Assembly: GCF_033949425.1 (NCBI RefSeq)
Contig: NZ_JAXAVX010000005.1
Span: 186,001 to 250,000 of the forward strand
From: Patulibacter brassicae
GTDB taxonomy: Bacteria > Actinomycetota > Thermoleophilia > Solirubrobacterales > Solirubrobacteraceae
Direction: 5' to 3'
Length of the DNA: 64,000 nucleotides
In this document: piece by piece, positions 9,340-18,094 of the stretch
How the letters are laid out: every line of letters begins with the position of its first letter
Position numbering within the stretch: position 1 is the first letter of the stretch
Made by a program: the position numbers and the translations under genes
The notes under the pieces: generated by a model
Databases searched by the model: none
The model's input: only the letters and a program-made list of their open reading frames with translations
What the model was told of the DNA's origin: nothing

Positions 9340-10914
9340 TCAGGTCCCGGCCGGCCCCGCGGGCCGGCCCGCCTCGCCGCGGGGGTAGAAGACGAGGAAG
9401 AGCACGAGCGCGACGAGGAACGCCCCCGCCGCGACGACGGCACCGGTGCTCCAGCCGGCGCCGGCCGCGCCGACGAGGACCTCGTGGTGGCGCGTGCCGG
9501 CGTCTCCCGCCGCCGCGACGGCGCGCTCGCCGGCGCCCGGGGAGGTGAGCACGGCTTGCGCGAGCGGGTCGCTCGTCGTCTCGAGCCGGTCGCGGACGTG
9601 CGCGCGGTAGGCGGCGTTGAACGCGGTGCCCGAGATCGCGATGCCGAGCGTCGCGCCCAGCTCGCGTGCCAGGTCGTTGACGGCCGAGGCGACGCCCTGG
9701 CGCGCCGGCGGCAGGGGGGCGCTGATCGCGTCGGTCCCCGGACCGGCGGAGAGGCCGATGCACGCCCCGAACACGACCATGGCGACGAAGAACAGCGGAT
9801 AGGAGTCGGTCTGGCCGGAGAGGGCGAAGCCGACGCAGCCGACGCAGCCGGCGGCGAGCGCCAGGGCGAGCGATCCACGGAAGCCGATCCGGCGCGCGAT
9901 CCGGTTGCCGAGCAGCGCCAGTGGCAGCATCGTGATCGCCATCGGCGCGAGCCCGATCCCGGCGGTGAGGCTGCGGAAGCCCAGGACGTACGCCTCCCAC
10001 TGGTAGGCGAGGAAGACCATCCCGAAGAGCCCGCCGAACATGAGCGTCATCGCGAGCACCGGCGCGGCGAACGCCGGGATCGCGAACAGCCGCACGTCGA
10101 GCAGCGGCGCCGGTGCGCGGAGCTCCCAGGCGACGAAGGCGAGCCCGAGCACGACCGCTCCGGCGAGCGGCACGAGCGTGTGCGGGTCGACCCAGCCCGC
10201 GACCGGCCCCTCGGTGAGCCCGACGACGAGCGCCGCGACCGCCGCCGCGGAGAGCAGCGCGCCCGGCACGTCGAGCGTCGTGTGCCGCGGATCGCGCGTC
10301 TCCGGCACGACGAGCAGCGCGAGCAGCAGGCACGCGACGGCGGCGACCGCCGCCGCGCCGAACGCCCACGGCCAGGTCCCGACCTCGAGCACCGCGCCGG
10401 TGAGCATCGCGCCCGACAGCCCGCCGACCGGGACCGCGGCCGCCCAGACGGAGATCGCCGTCGGGCGGCGCCGCGCGCTGACGACGCCGGTGACGGACGC
10501 GAGCGTGCTCGGGAATCCGATGCCCGAGCCGACGCCGGCCACCGCGAGGCTCACGAGCAGCATCGTCGGGTCGCGCGCCTGGCTCGCGCCGAGCAGCCCG
10601 AGCGCGAGCAGCGACAGGCCGGCCACGAGGAACCGCTTGCGACCGAACCGGTCGGCGAGGACGCCCGACGGCAGCAGCAGCGACGCGAGCGCCAGCGGGT
10701 AGCAGTCGGCCGCCCACTGGAGCTGGCGCTGCGTGGCGTCGAGGTCGCCGGCGATCTCGGGCACCGCCGCGAGGACGGTCGTGATCGCGAGGAACATCGT
10801 CGCGGCCGCGGCGCTGGCCACCGCGACGACGGCGCTGCTGCGTCGCGCGCCGTACCCGGACGTGGAGGGGCCGGCGCCGCGCTCCGGCGGGACGGTGACG
10901 ATCGTCGAGGCCAT
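9340..10914 (-). CDS. MFS drug exporter, DHA2 (EmrB/QacA, 14-TM) family
   Basis: 524 residues with about 14 hydrophobic segments. Motif A is LADRFGRKR (86-94), motif C-type GVGSGIGFP lies in the fifth helix, and a long extracellular segment precedes the last helix (around VRDRLETTSDPLAQAV), a hallmark of the DHA2 subfamily. It should expel amphipathic drugs or metabolites using the proton gradient. It is divergent from a TetR gene 125 bp away, which is the usual local-repressor arrangement. The start is an ATG 8 nt after a plausible -10 hexamer. Confidence 0.92.
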   Translation of the reverse strand: MASTIVTVPPERGAGPSTSGYGARRSSAVVAVASAAAATMFLAITTVLAAVPEIAGDLDATQRQLQWAADCYPLALASLLLPSGVLADRFGRKRFLVAGLSLLALGLLGASQARDPTMLLVSLAVAGVGSGIGFPSTLASVTGVVSARRRPTAISVWAAAVPVGGLSGAMLTGAVLEVGTWPWAFGAAAVAAVACLLLALLVVPETRDPRHTTLDVPGALLSAAAVAALVVGLTEGPVAGWVDPHTLVPLAGAVVLGLAFVAWELRAPAPLLDVRLFAIPAFAAPVLAMTLMFGGLFGMVFLAYQWEAYVLGFRSLTAGIGLAPMAITMLPLALLGNRIARRIGFRGSLALALAAGCVGCVGFALSGQTDSYPLFFVAMVVFGACIGLSAGPGTDAISAPLPPARQGVASAVNDLARELGATLGIAISGTAFNAAYRAHVRDRLETTSDPLAQAVLTSPGAGERAVAAAGDAGTRHHEVLVGAAGAGWSTGAVVAAGAFLVALVLFLVFYPRGEAGRPAGPAGT

Positions 10915-10922
10915 GCGCTGAA

Positions 10923-10952
10923 AGAATATTCATACATGCAGTTCGGAATCAA
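10923..10952 (-). promoter_or_regulatory. Promoter and palindrome between the MFS and TetR genes
   Basis: On the minus strand TTGATT-N18-TATTCT ends 8 nt before the MFS start. The 8-bp palindrome GAATATTC (10924-10931) overlaps the -10 hexamer. This is the only AT-rich patch in the intergenic region and is the likely operator of the divergent TetR protein. On the plus strand TAGGGT (11024-11029) lies 10 nt before the tetR start. Confidence 0.5.
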
Positions 10953-11039
10953 TCCACGGGCGGCCGTCGTCGGGTCCGGGCGGCGGGCGGAGGACCCGTG
11001 CGTCACCCGCCGCGACGACGGACTAGGGTCGGATGCCGC

Positions 11040-11681
11040 ATGGCGAGCGAGCCCGACCAGCCCCGCCGACGGGGGCGCCGACCGACCGACCCGCAGGTCG
11101 TCGTCGACGCGCTGGCGCGCCTCCTCGAGGACCGGCCGCTGCAGGCGATCAGCGTCGAGGAGCTCCTCCAGGCAGCGGGCGTGGCGCGCTCGACCTTCTA
11201 CACGCACTTCCCGACGAAGTTCGCCGTCGCCCGCTCGGCGCTCGACGACGCCCTGCGCGAGATCGACGAGCACGTGGCGGCGTTCGTGCGGCGCGACGCG
11301 CGCGAGGACCCGGTCGAGGCGCTGCGCCGCACCGCGCGCGAGAGCCTCGAGGTCTGGTTGCGCCATCGCGCGATCCTCGAGGCGGTGCTGACGAACGCCC
11401 CGCTGGACGAGGAGCTCGCCGTCGCGGCCGCCGAGATGCGGCGGCGCCTGGCGCAGCCGATGATCGACGAGCTCCGGCGTCGCCGCGAGGAGCGGCTGGG
11501 CCGGACGGCCATCGACCCGCAGCTGCTCGGCACCGCGCTCATGGAGTCGACCCTGCGCCTCGTCGTTCGGGCGGGCCGCGACCCCGAGCTGCCGGACGAG
11601 CAGACGCTGCCCGAGGTCATCACGACGATCTGGGGCGCCGCGCTGCTGCTCGAGCCCCAGCCCGGCGCCCAGCGCGGCTGA
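11040..11681 (+). CDS. TetR/AcrR-family regulator, probable repressor of the adjacent MFS exporter
   Basis: 213 residues from the ATG at 11040. An Arg-rich N-terminus precedes the TetR helix-turn-helix (about 38-60: VEELLQAAGVARSTFYTHF), followed by an all-helical ligand domain. A longer upstream start would add only low-complexity residues. TetR proteins bind palindromes as dimers and release on ligand binding; the divergent exporter is the obvious target. TAGGGT 10 nt upstream predicts a nearly leaderless mRNA. Confidence 0.88.
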   Translation: MASEPDQPRRRGRRPTDPQVVVDALARLLEDRPLQAISVEELLQAAGVARSTFYTHFPTKFAVARSALDDALREIDEHVAAFVRRDAREDPVEALRRTARESLEVWLRHRAILEAVLTNAPLDEELAVAAAEMRRRLAQPMIDELRRRREERLGRTAIDPQLLGTALMESTLRLVVRAGRDPELPDEQTLPEVITTIWGAALLLEPQPGAQRG

Positions 11682-11707
11682 GCCGGCGACGACGCGCGCC
11701 AGCCGGC

Positions 11708-11953
11708 TCAGTCCTCGGCGCGCAGCCGGGGATCGTCCTCGACGAGCGCGAGCAGCTCGTCGACCGGCCGGCCGGTCCGGCCGGCGATCCAGCAGGCGAT
11801 CGGGGCCGCCTGGCGCTGCGAGCGGTGGGCGGCGTGGCGCGCGAGGTCCAGCAGCGCGGCGAGCTCCTCGTTCGTCGGCGCCGGGCCACCGGAGGCCTCG
11901 GCGAACGCGGCCAGCCAGCCCTGGATCGTCGTCGTGTCGTCGGCGTCGCTCAT
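11708..11953 (-). CDS. DUF6457-type small protein
   Basis: 81 residues: a short acidic start, then WLAAFAEASG and LLDLARHAAHRSQRQAAPIACWIAGRTG. This matches the pattern I associate with DUF6457, small helical proteins often encoded beside molybdenum-cofactor genes and sometimes fused to MobA. No molybdopterin gene is nearby here. The gene is convergent with tetR and divergent from the secreted protein. The family call rests on remembered sequence pattern only. Confidence 0.65.
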   Translation of the reverse strand: MSDADDTTTIQGWLAAFAEASGGPAPTNEELAALLDLARHAAHRSQRQAAPIACWIAGRTGRPVDELLALVEDDPRLRAED

Positions 11954-12090
11954 GCCCCGATGCTCGCCGATCGCGCCCGCGGGGACCGGGCGGGTGCTCG
12001 TCCGGGGCGATCGGCGGGCGCCCGGGTCGGTCGCGAGCCGGTGCCGGATGCCGTGCGCGCACGGGTGGGCCGCCGTACGGTCGGCGGACG

Positions 12091-12996
12091 ATGCCCGCCC
12101 GTCCCGGCCCCCTCCTCCGACGCCGGTGCACCGTCCTCGCGGCGATCGCGGCCACCGCGGCGACGCCGATGGCGGTGACGACCGCGCCCTGGGGCAGCGA
12201 CGCCGCAGCCGCGAGCGCCCCGGCCCCGCGCACGACCGTCGCGGTCGACGGCGCGACGGTGGGGCCCCCGCGCGCGGCGCCCCGGGACGCGCGCACGGCG
12301 GCACCGACCGGCCCCACGACGGGACGGGGCGGCCGCACGGCGCTGCGAAGGGCACCCGGGACGCCGCCCGCGGGCGGGCGGCCGCGACACCGCGGCGCCC
12401 CGGCGCGGCGCGCCGTCGCTCGCCCGGCCGAGCGCTGCGCCCGGCGGGGCGCCCGGACGGTCGGCCGCGGCGTCGACGCCCGGCTCTTCACGCTCGACTG
12501 GGGCGGGGACGACCTGTACGGCCCGAACCGCAGCGTCTACGCCTGCCTGCTCGGTCGCGCCCCGCGGCTGCTGTGGTGGATGGAGAGCGGCGCGCAGCCG
12601 ACGTTCGCGCCGGTGCGGTTCGCCGGGGGCATCGTCGGGTTCGGGCTGTCGGTGGCCGACGCGATGTGCCTGAAGGTCCTCGGGGCGCCCGAGTGCACCG
12701 AGCGGACGGTGGCCAGCTACGACCTGCGGACCGGTCGCCGCCGCCTCGAGGCGCGCGTGGCGCGCGACCCGGCGGCGCTCGCCGTCGGCGCCCGCGGCTG
12801 GCTCCTCTGGGCGACGCCCGCGGCCGGTGCCGCTCCCGGCGACGCGCTCGAGCTGTGGGGCCTGGCGCGCGACGACGACGGGCGGGCGATCCCCCGCCTG
12901 CTCGACCGCGGTACCGGCATCAGCGGCCTGCGCGTCTGGCAGGATCGCGCCGCCTGGACCCGCGACGGGGTCGTCCACGAGGCCTCGCTGCGCTGA
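12091..12996 (+). CDS. Secreted protein of unknown function
   Basis: 301 residues. An Arg-rich start and hydrophobic stretch (about 12-32) followed by Ala/Pro-rich sequence form a signal peptide. Residues about 50-125 are low-complexity Arg/Pro/Ala. From about 130 the protein is well ordered, with alternating strands (LFTLDWGGDDLYG, RLLWWMESG, GLRVWQDRAAWTRDG) resembling blades of a beta-propeller but too few for a full one. TACGGT (12076-12081) stands 9 nt before the ATG. I do not recognise a family. Confidence 0.65.
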   Translation: MPARPGPLLRRRCTVLAAIAATAATPMAVTTAPWGSDAAAASAPAPRTTVAVDGATVGPPRAAPRDARTAAPTGPTTGRGGRTALRRAPGTPPAGGRPRHRGAPARRAVARPAERCARRGARTVGRGVDARLFTLDWGGDDLYGPNRSVYACLLGRAPRLLWWMESGAQPTFAPVRFAGGIVGFGLSVADAMCLKVLGAPECTERTVASYDLRTGRRRLEARVARDPAALAVGARGWLLWATPAAGAAPGDALELWGLARDDDGRAIPRLLDRGTGISGLRVWQDRAAWTRDGVVHEASLR

Positions 12997-13038
12997 GCCC
13001 GGGGGCCGAGCGGCCGCCGACCGCGTCCGGGCCGTCCG

Positions 13039-14382
13039 TCACGACGGGCCACCGGCCGACCGCGGCGGCCCCAGCCGCCGGCGCAGCTCCAGCGCGAGCT
13101 CGACGGCGAGGCGCCGCTCGCCGGGCGCGTAGCCGAGCAGCGCGGTCGCGCGGGCGACGCGCTGCAGGACCGTGTTGCGGTGCGCGTGCAGCCGCGCCGC
13201 GGCGCGTGGCGCGTTCTCCGCCTCGTCGAGGAACACCCGCAGCGTCTCGCGCAGGCGGTTCGCGGTCGCGTCGTCCTCGGCCAGGGGGCCGAGCGTCCGG
13301 CGGACGAAGTCGGCGGCGCGGTCCTCGTCGCCCGCGGCGAGCGTCGTGATCTCGAGCTCGGCGTACGTCGTGACCGGCGCGCCGCCGGGGGCGGCGGCGA
13401 GCAGCCGGTGCATCGCCTGTGCGGCGCCGTGGCTGCGCCGGAACCCGAGCGCGCCGGGCAGCGTCGGGCCGATCGCGACGCGGACGCCGGACGACGGCGC
13501 ACCGGTCACGGCGTCCGCGCGCGAGGACGCGGTGGGCCCGGCGGGCGCGGGTGCCCCGGGCGCCGACCGCGCGGGCTGGGTCGGCGCCGTGCGCCGGGTC
13601 GCGCCCGGCGCGGGCAGGTGCTCCGGCGCCTCGATCGGCGCGTCGGTCGTGAGCCACGCCCAGAGCGTCGTGACGCCGGCGGCGAGCATGAGCGGCGGGC
13701 GGGCGCCGACGGCCTGCGCGAGCGCGACGGCGGCGGTCTCCAGCGCGCCGCCGTCGAGATCGGCGCGGTCGCTCCAGAGCACGGCGGCGGTGTGGTGCCG
13801 GGCGAGGTCGATCCCCAGCCGCTGGGCGACGGCGTCCTGCCCGATCGGCGCGCCGTCCAGCAACAGCCGGATCGTCTCCGCGCGCCGGGCGAGCGCGCCG
13901 CCGAGGACCTGGTCGCGCTCGTGCTGCATCTCCGCGACGACGCGGACGACGACCTCGTCGACGTAGCGGAAGAGCACCGCGAGGGAGAGGTCGAGCGTCG
14001 CCACGAGCTCGCGCTTGGAGGGCGCGAGGTGCTCGGCGGCGGTCATCCAGCGCCGCCAGAGCACCTGCTGGCCCTGGCGGTAGCCGTGGTAGATCGCGTC
14101 GGACTCGATGCCGCGTCGCACGACGGTCCGGGCGACGTCGAGCGCCTCCGGCGGCACGTCGACCGGGGCGCGCTCGAACCCGGTCTCGCCGCGTGCGGCC
14201 ATCGCGAGGAAGCGGCGGGCGTTGCCCCGGCAGCTCGCGGCGACCTCGAGCCGGATCACGGCGTCGCCGTCGAACGCCGGGACGACCTCGACGATCGCCT
14301 CGACCATCTCGTCGACGAGCGGCTCGAGCTCGTCCTCCACCCGCTCGGCGATCGCGCCCAGCAGCGCCGTCCCCGCTCCCAT
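13039..14382 (-). CDS. PucR-family transcriptional regulator
   Basis: 447 residues from the ATG of MGAGTALLG; upstream frame sequence is not protein-like. The C-terminus carries the PucR helix-turn-helix (RLHAHRNTVLQRVARATALLGY), preceded by a CdaR/GGDEF-like central domain. The N-terminal ~170 residues are helical and resemble the RsbR-type N-terminal domain of actinobacterial PucR proteins. A Pro/Ala linker at about 270-310 separates them. It is divergent from the monooxygenase gene, 127 bp away, and is the likely local regulator of it. The effector is unknown. Confidence 0.88.
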   Translation of the reverse strand: MGAGTALLGAIAERVEDELEPLVDEMVEAIVEVVPAFDGDAVIRLEVAASCRGNARRFLAMAARGETGFERAPVDVPPEALDVARTVVRRGIESDAIYHGYRQGQQVLWRRWMTAAEHLAPSKRELVATLDLSLAVLFRYVDEVVVRVVAEMQHERDQVLGGALARRAETIRLLLDGAPIGQDAVAQRLGIDLARHHTAAVLWSDRADLDGGALETAAVALAQAVGARPPLMLAAGVTTLWAWLTTDAPIEAPEHLPAPGATRRTAPTQPARSAPGAPAPAGPTASSRADAVTGAPSSGVRVAIGPTLPGALGFRRSHGAAQAMHRLLAAAPGGAPVTTYAELEITTLAAGDEDRAADFVRRTLGPLAEDDATANRLRETLRVFLDEAENAPRAAARLHAHRNTVLQRVARATALLGYAPGERRLAVELALELRRRLGPPRSAGGPS

Positions 14383-14509
14383 GGCGGCGAGTCTCCCATC
14401 GCGTCGCGCCCGCGGGCAACGGTGGGCGACGGGCGGTCGCACACATCCCTGCCCGCTTCCCGGGCGAGGCCACATCGGCGCGCGGTCCGGCGCGGCCTAC
14501 GGTCGGCCC

Positions 14510-15997
14510 ATGAGCAACGACGGGCGGGACATCGACCTCGACGTGCTGATCGTCGGCGCGGGCATCTCCGGGATCGGGACGGCGTGCCAGCTCGCCGACC
14601 GCCTGCCGGACGTGCGGTTCGCGGTGCTCGAGCGGCGCGCGGCGATCGGCGGCACCTGGGACCTCTTCCGGTACCCCGGCGTGCGCTCGGACTCCGACCT
14701 GCACACGTTCGCCTTCGCCTTCAAGCCGTGGCGCAGCGACAACATGCTCGCCGACGGCCACGAGATCGTGGACTACCTGGAGGAGGCCGCCGCCGAGCAC
14801 GGCGTGCGCGAGCGGATCCGGTTCGGCCACCAGGTCCTCGGCGCGGCGTGGTCGTCGCAGGACGCCCGCTGGACGGTGACCGTCGCGGTCGACGGCGAGG
14901 AGCGCGAGCTCACCTGCCGGGTGCTGTTCGGCGCCACGGGCTACTACGACCACGACGCCGGCTTCCGCCCGACGTTCCCCGGCGAGGAGACGTTCGAGGG
15001 CGAGCTGGTCCACCCGCAGCAGTGGCCGGAGGACCTCGACTACGCCGGCAAGCGCGTGGTCGTGATCGGCAGCGGCGCGACGGCCGTGACGGTCGTCCCC
15101 GCGATGGCCGGCACGGCCGGGCACGTGACCATGCTGCAGCGCTCGCCGTCCTACATCCTGCCGGTGCCGCGGAAGAACGCGATCGCCAACGCGATGCGCC
15201 GGGTGCTGCCCGAGCAGCGCGCGTTCGAGCTGACGCGGCGGATGAACATCGCGATGTGGCGCGGGGTCTACGCCGGCTGCCAGCGGTACCCGCGCGGGTC
15301 GCGACGGCTCATCCGGGCGGTGACGAAGGCGATGCTGCCCCGCGGCTATCCGGTCGACGAGCACTTCAAGCCGCGGTACGACCCGTGGGACCAGCGCCTC
15401 TGCGCGGTCCCGAACGGGGATCTGTTCAAGGCGATCCGCAAGGGCGACGCGTCGGTGGTGACGGACGAGATCGAGCGCTTCACGCCCGGCGGGATCCTGC
15501 TGCGGTCCGGCCGCGAGCTGCCGGCCGACGTCGTCGTGACCGCGACGGGCCTGAACATGCTGCCCTTCGGCCACGTCGAGATGACCGTCGACGGCGAGCC
15601 GGTCCGTTTCGACGAGACCGTCGCGTTCCGGGCGATGATGCTCAGTGGCGTGCCGAACTTCGCCTTCGCGCTGGGCTACGTGAACGTCGCCTGGACGCTG
15701 AAGGTCGGCCTCGTCGCCGAGCACCTCTGTCGCCTCCTGGACCACATGGAGCGCGAGGGCCACGAGGTGATGACCCCGGTCCTCGACGACCCGTCGGTGC
15801 AGCGCGAGCTCATCTTCGAGTTCGACGCCGGCTACATGCGCCGCGGGATCGGCGCCTTCCCCCGCCGCGGCTCCCACGGCCCCTGGACCGTCGACCAGGG
15901 CTACGTCGCCGACCGCGACCGCCTGCTCCACGGCCCGGTCGAGGACCCCGCCCTGCGCTTCTCCTCCCGCGTCCGCGAGCCCGCCCCACTCGCCTGA
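14510..15997 (+). CDS. Flavin-containing (Baeyer-Villiger type) monooxygenase
   Basis: 495 residues. FAD-binding GAGISG (16-21), NADPH-binding GSGATA (about 187-192), and between them the Baeyer-Villiger fingerprint FEGELVHPQQWP (FxGxxxHxxxW, 162-172). The early GGTWDLFRYPGVRSDSD block is typical of EthA-like enzymes. It should convert ketones or related substrates to esters using NADPH and O2. The ATG is 6 nt after TACGGT (14498-14503), so the mRNA is predicted leaderless. It is paired with the divergent PucR regulator. Confidence 0.92.
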   Translation: MSNDGRDIDLDVLIVGAGISGIGTACQLADRLPDVRFAVLERRAAIGGTWDLFRYPGVRSDSDLHTFAFAFKPWRSDNMLADGHEIVDYLEEAAAEHGVRERIRFGHQVLGAAWSSQDARWTVTVAVDGEERELTCRVLFGATGYYDHDAGFRPTFPGEETFEGELVHPQQWPEDLDYAGKRVVVIGSGATAVTVVPAMAGTAGHVTMLQRSPSYILPVPRKNAIANAMRRVLPEQRAFELTRRMNIAMWRGVYAGCQRYPRGSRRLIRAVTKAMLPRGYPVDEHFKPRYDPWDQRLCAVPNGDLFKAIRKGDASVVTDEIERFTPGGILLRSGRELPADVVVTATGLNMLPFGHVEMTVDGEPVRFDETVAFRAMMLSGVPNFAFALGYVNVAWTLKVGLVAEHLCRLLDHMEREGHEVMTPVLDDPSVQRELIFEFDAGYMRRGIGAFPRRGSHGPWTVDQGYVADRDRLLHGPVEDPALRFSSRVREPAPLA

Positions 15998-16040
15998 CCG
16001 CCGCCCGCGCGCCCCGCCCCCGCGCTACCGTTCCGGGCGC

Positions 16041-16113
16041 GGGGCCTTAGCTCAGCTGGGAGAGCGCCTGCTTTGCAAGCAGGAGGTCAGGGGTTCGATC
16101 CCCCTAGGCTCCA
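16041..16113 (+). tRNA. tRNA-Ala (anticodon UGC)
   Basis: A complete 73-nt cloverleaf: acceptor GGGGCCT/AGGCTCC, D stem GCTC/GAGC, anticodon stem CCTGC/GCAGG with loop TTTGCAA (anticodon TGC at 16074-16076), variable loop AGGTC, T stem AGGGG/CCCCT with loop TTCGATC, discriminator A. The G3-U70 wobble that defines alanine tRNAs is present. CCA is not fully encoded (the next bases are CCT). Confidence 0.98.
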
Positions 16114-16124
16114 CCTCCACCAAG

Positions 16125-16156
16125 AACGCCTGCCTCGCAGGCGTTTCTGTGTTTTT
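16125..16156 (+). terminator. Rho-independent terminator of tRNA-Ala
   Basis: A perfect 9-bp stem AACGCCTGC / GCAGGCGTT with a 3-nt loop is followed by a T-rich run (TTCTGTGTTTTT). It begins 12 nt after the tRNA 3' end. Of the hairpins I examined, it is the only one with a clear T-tract. Confidence 0.92.
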
Positions 16157-16197
16157 CGGAGCCTTGACCAAAGAGCCCGATTCCGAGCCGCGGTCAC

Positions 16198-16222
16198 GAG
16201 TGGGTAGCGCGAGTGGGTAGCG
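16198..16222 (+). repeat. Short direct repeat downstream of tRNA-Ala
   Basis: The 12-mer GAGTGGGTAGCG occurs twice with a 13-bp period (16198-16209, 16211-16222). The 16114-16357 interval otherwise contains only the terminator; no gene is supported. Its position just beyond a tRNA 3' end, at the start of a lower-GC block, is noted under findings. Confidence 0.5.
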
Positions 16223-16357
16223 GATCGCCGCTCGGCTTGATCGCTCCGCCGAGCGTCGGCTTGCTGATCACCAGCTCCGACACGGGTGGTCAAGAGCGCT
16301 CGTCTGGGCCCCCACGGGTGATCGCCGGCGCCGCCATGGATTCCCGTGGGACCAAGG

Positions 16358-17479
16358 TCACGCGTTGCTCTCCGGTGCCGCGCCCAGGCGCGACTCGGGT
16401 CGCAGTCGGTCGTCGAGCCCGTCTCCCAACGCGCTTGCGGCAAGCAGTCCGCCGAGCCACGGAGCGAGCTTGAAGAGGTTGTGGCCGGCCACCAGGGTCA
16501 GGCCCGGCCGCGACCACGCGGCGACGCCGTCTGAGCTCCACGGAAGCTCGGTGACCCAGCAGTGGCGCACCCCGATCGGGACCGCGCTCAGGCCAGGGAG
16601 CGCCCGGCTGACGTACTTGGCGGCGCGGTCCGCGAGGTCCGCGAGCGCGGTGGCGTCAATGATGGTCCCGTCGTCTCGTACGCCCGCGGTGTCGCTCAGT
16701 CCGACCGCATAGGTCGCGCGATCCGGGCCGGAGGCCGCGTAGATGCCGGTCTCGCCGAAGACGCCGCTGCTGTCCTGCAGGCAGGCGGCTCGGGGCGGCG
16801 GCCGGTCTGCCGGCTCGAAGGTGCACCGGACGTGCGTGGATTGCTTGACCGGGAGCTCGAGGCCGACGCTGCGCGCAATCGCCGGTGTCCCGCGGCCGGC
16901 GCAGACAACGACGTGGTCGTGTTGGACCGTCCTTCCGCCCGTACGCACTTCGGTCCGGCCTGCACTGGTCTGCCGCACCTGCAGCACCTCGTCGTGCACG
17001 AGGTTTGTTGCGAGCTCGGCGACGAGTGCCTCGATCGTCGCGGTCGTCCGGATGCTGCCGCCGCGTGGGTCCAGGAATGCTGGGCCGTCGAACGGTCCGA
17101 GCAGCGGGAGGAGTTCCGCGAGGTCGCTCGGGTCGACCTCGTGGGCTCCGATCCCGTCCACGTCTCGCAGCAGCGCGAGCTTCGCGTCGACGTGTGGGCC
17201 GATGGTCAGCGCCCCGTCGGACGAGACCGTCTCGATCCCGAGCTCGTCGGCCCATTCGTCCCAGATCGCTCGGCTGTCGCGCGCGGCGACGACGAGTCGT
17301 GGATCGTCGTGAGCGTGGCGGAAGACGCGGGACTCTCCTCCGGACTGCCCCGCGCCGGCGACGCCACGTTCGTAGATCGTCACCGTCGCGCCCCGCTGCC
17401 GCAGCGCCCGGGCTGTCGCGAGGCCCACGATGCCCGCGCCGATCACGCCGACGTCCGCGGAGGCAGGAAGGGCGCTCAT
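16358..17479 (-). CDS. FAD-dependent amino-acid/sarcosine oxidase-like protein (DAO family)
   Basis: 373 residues from the ATG of MSALPAS. FAD-binding GAGIVG (14-19), an ERG acidic strand end near 38, and a C-terminal segment GHNLFKLAPWLGGLLA that matches the flavin-contacting end of sarcosine oxidase (SoxA-type) enzymes. It probably oxidises a secondary amine or N-methyl amino acid, yielding formaldehyde or imine plus H2O2. It lies last in a minus-strand series with a formaldehyde-dehydrogenase-like gene, which fits N-demethylation. Codon use is visibly less GC3-extreme than outside this block. Confidence 0.82.
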   Translation of the reverse strand: MSALPASADVGVIGAGIVGLATARALRQRGATVTIYERGVAGAGQSGGESRVFRHAHDDPRLVVAARDSRAIWDEWADELGIETVSSDGALTIGPHVDAKLALLRDVDGIGAHEVDPSDLAELLPLLGPFDGPAFLDPRGGSIRTTATIEALVAELATNLVHDEVLQVRQTSAGRTEVRTGGRTVQHDHVVVCAGRGTPAIARSVGLELPVKQSTHVRCTFEPADRPPPRAACLQDSSGVFGETGIYAASGPDRATYAVGLSDTAGVRDDGTIIDATALADLADRAAKYVSRALPGLSAVPIGVRHCWVTELPWSSDGVAAWSRPGLTLVAGHNLFKLAPWLGGLLAASALGDGLDDRLRPESRLGAAPESNA

Positions 17480-17484
17480 CGGGG

Positions 17485-18063
17485 TCAGGCGGTCGCGCCG
17501 GCCGCGGCCACGTCGTGCCTGCCTTCGGCGAACTCCTCGACGATCTTGGCGCAGAATGCCGGCAGGTCGTCGGGGTTGCGGCTCGAGACGAGTCCTTGGT
17601 CGGTCACGACCTCTTCGTCGACCCAGGTGCCGCCGGCGTTCTCGATGTCGGTGCGGATGCTCGGGAAGGACGTGATCGTCCGGCCCTTCACGAGGTCGGC
17701 CTCCACCAACGTCCACGGGCCGTGGCAGATCACCCCGACCGGCTTGCCGGTCTTGAAGAACGCCTGGATGAACGCGATCACGTCGGCGTTGACGCGGAGG
17801 TTGTCGGGGTTGACGACACCGCCGGGCAGGAGCAGCCCGGCGTAGTCCGCGACGTCGGCGTCGGTGATCTTCTTGTCGACCGGGAAGGTGTCGCTCTTGT
17901 TGATGTCGCCGTTCATCGCCTGGATCTCGCCGGTGTCGATCGACAGCAGCTCGGTGCTCGCACCGGCGGCCTGCACGGCGTCGCGCGGCTCCTCCAGCTC
18001 GACCTGCTCGACGCCGTCGGCGGCGATGATCGCGATCTTCTTGCCCTGCAGGTCGTTGCTCAT
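17485..18063 (-). CDS. DJ-1/PfpI-family protein
   Basis: 192 residues. The nucleophile elbow is VICHGPW with Cys113; the early acidic residue sits in the ADGVEQVEL segment (Glu19 or nearby). Length and the ICHGPW/PGG pattern match PfpI/YhbO-type proteins, which have glyoxalase, deglycase or chaperone roles in carbonyl stress. It ends 5 nt before the oxidase start, so the two are cotranscribed. With the neighbouring formaldehyde dehydrogenase-like enzyme this suggests detoxification of reactive carbonyls. Confidence 0.9.
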   Translation of the reverse strand: MSNDLQGKKIAIIAADGVEQVELEEPRDAVQAAGASTELLSIDTGEIQAMNGDINKSDTFPVDKKITDADVADYAGLLLPGGVVNPDNLRVNADVIAFIQAFFKTGKPVGVICHGPWTLVEADLVKGRTITSFPSIRTDIENAGGTWVDEEVVTDQGLVSSRNPDDLPAFCAKIVEEFAEGRHDVAAAGATA

Positions 18064-18094
18064 CGGTCTCTCTCGCTCTCGTCGAGGGTGGGGG

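Noticed and set aside
16198..16222. Paired GGGTAG sequences after tRNA-Ala as stress promoters
   Set aside because: They face no gene start; they are part of a 13-bp direct repeat in an empty interval.
16087..16443. Minus-strand frame over the tRNA-Ala gene and its terminator
   Set aside because: It covers a structural RNA gene and terminator and its product resembles no protein.
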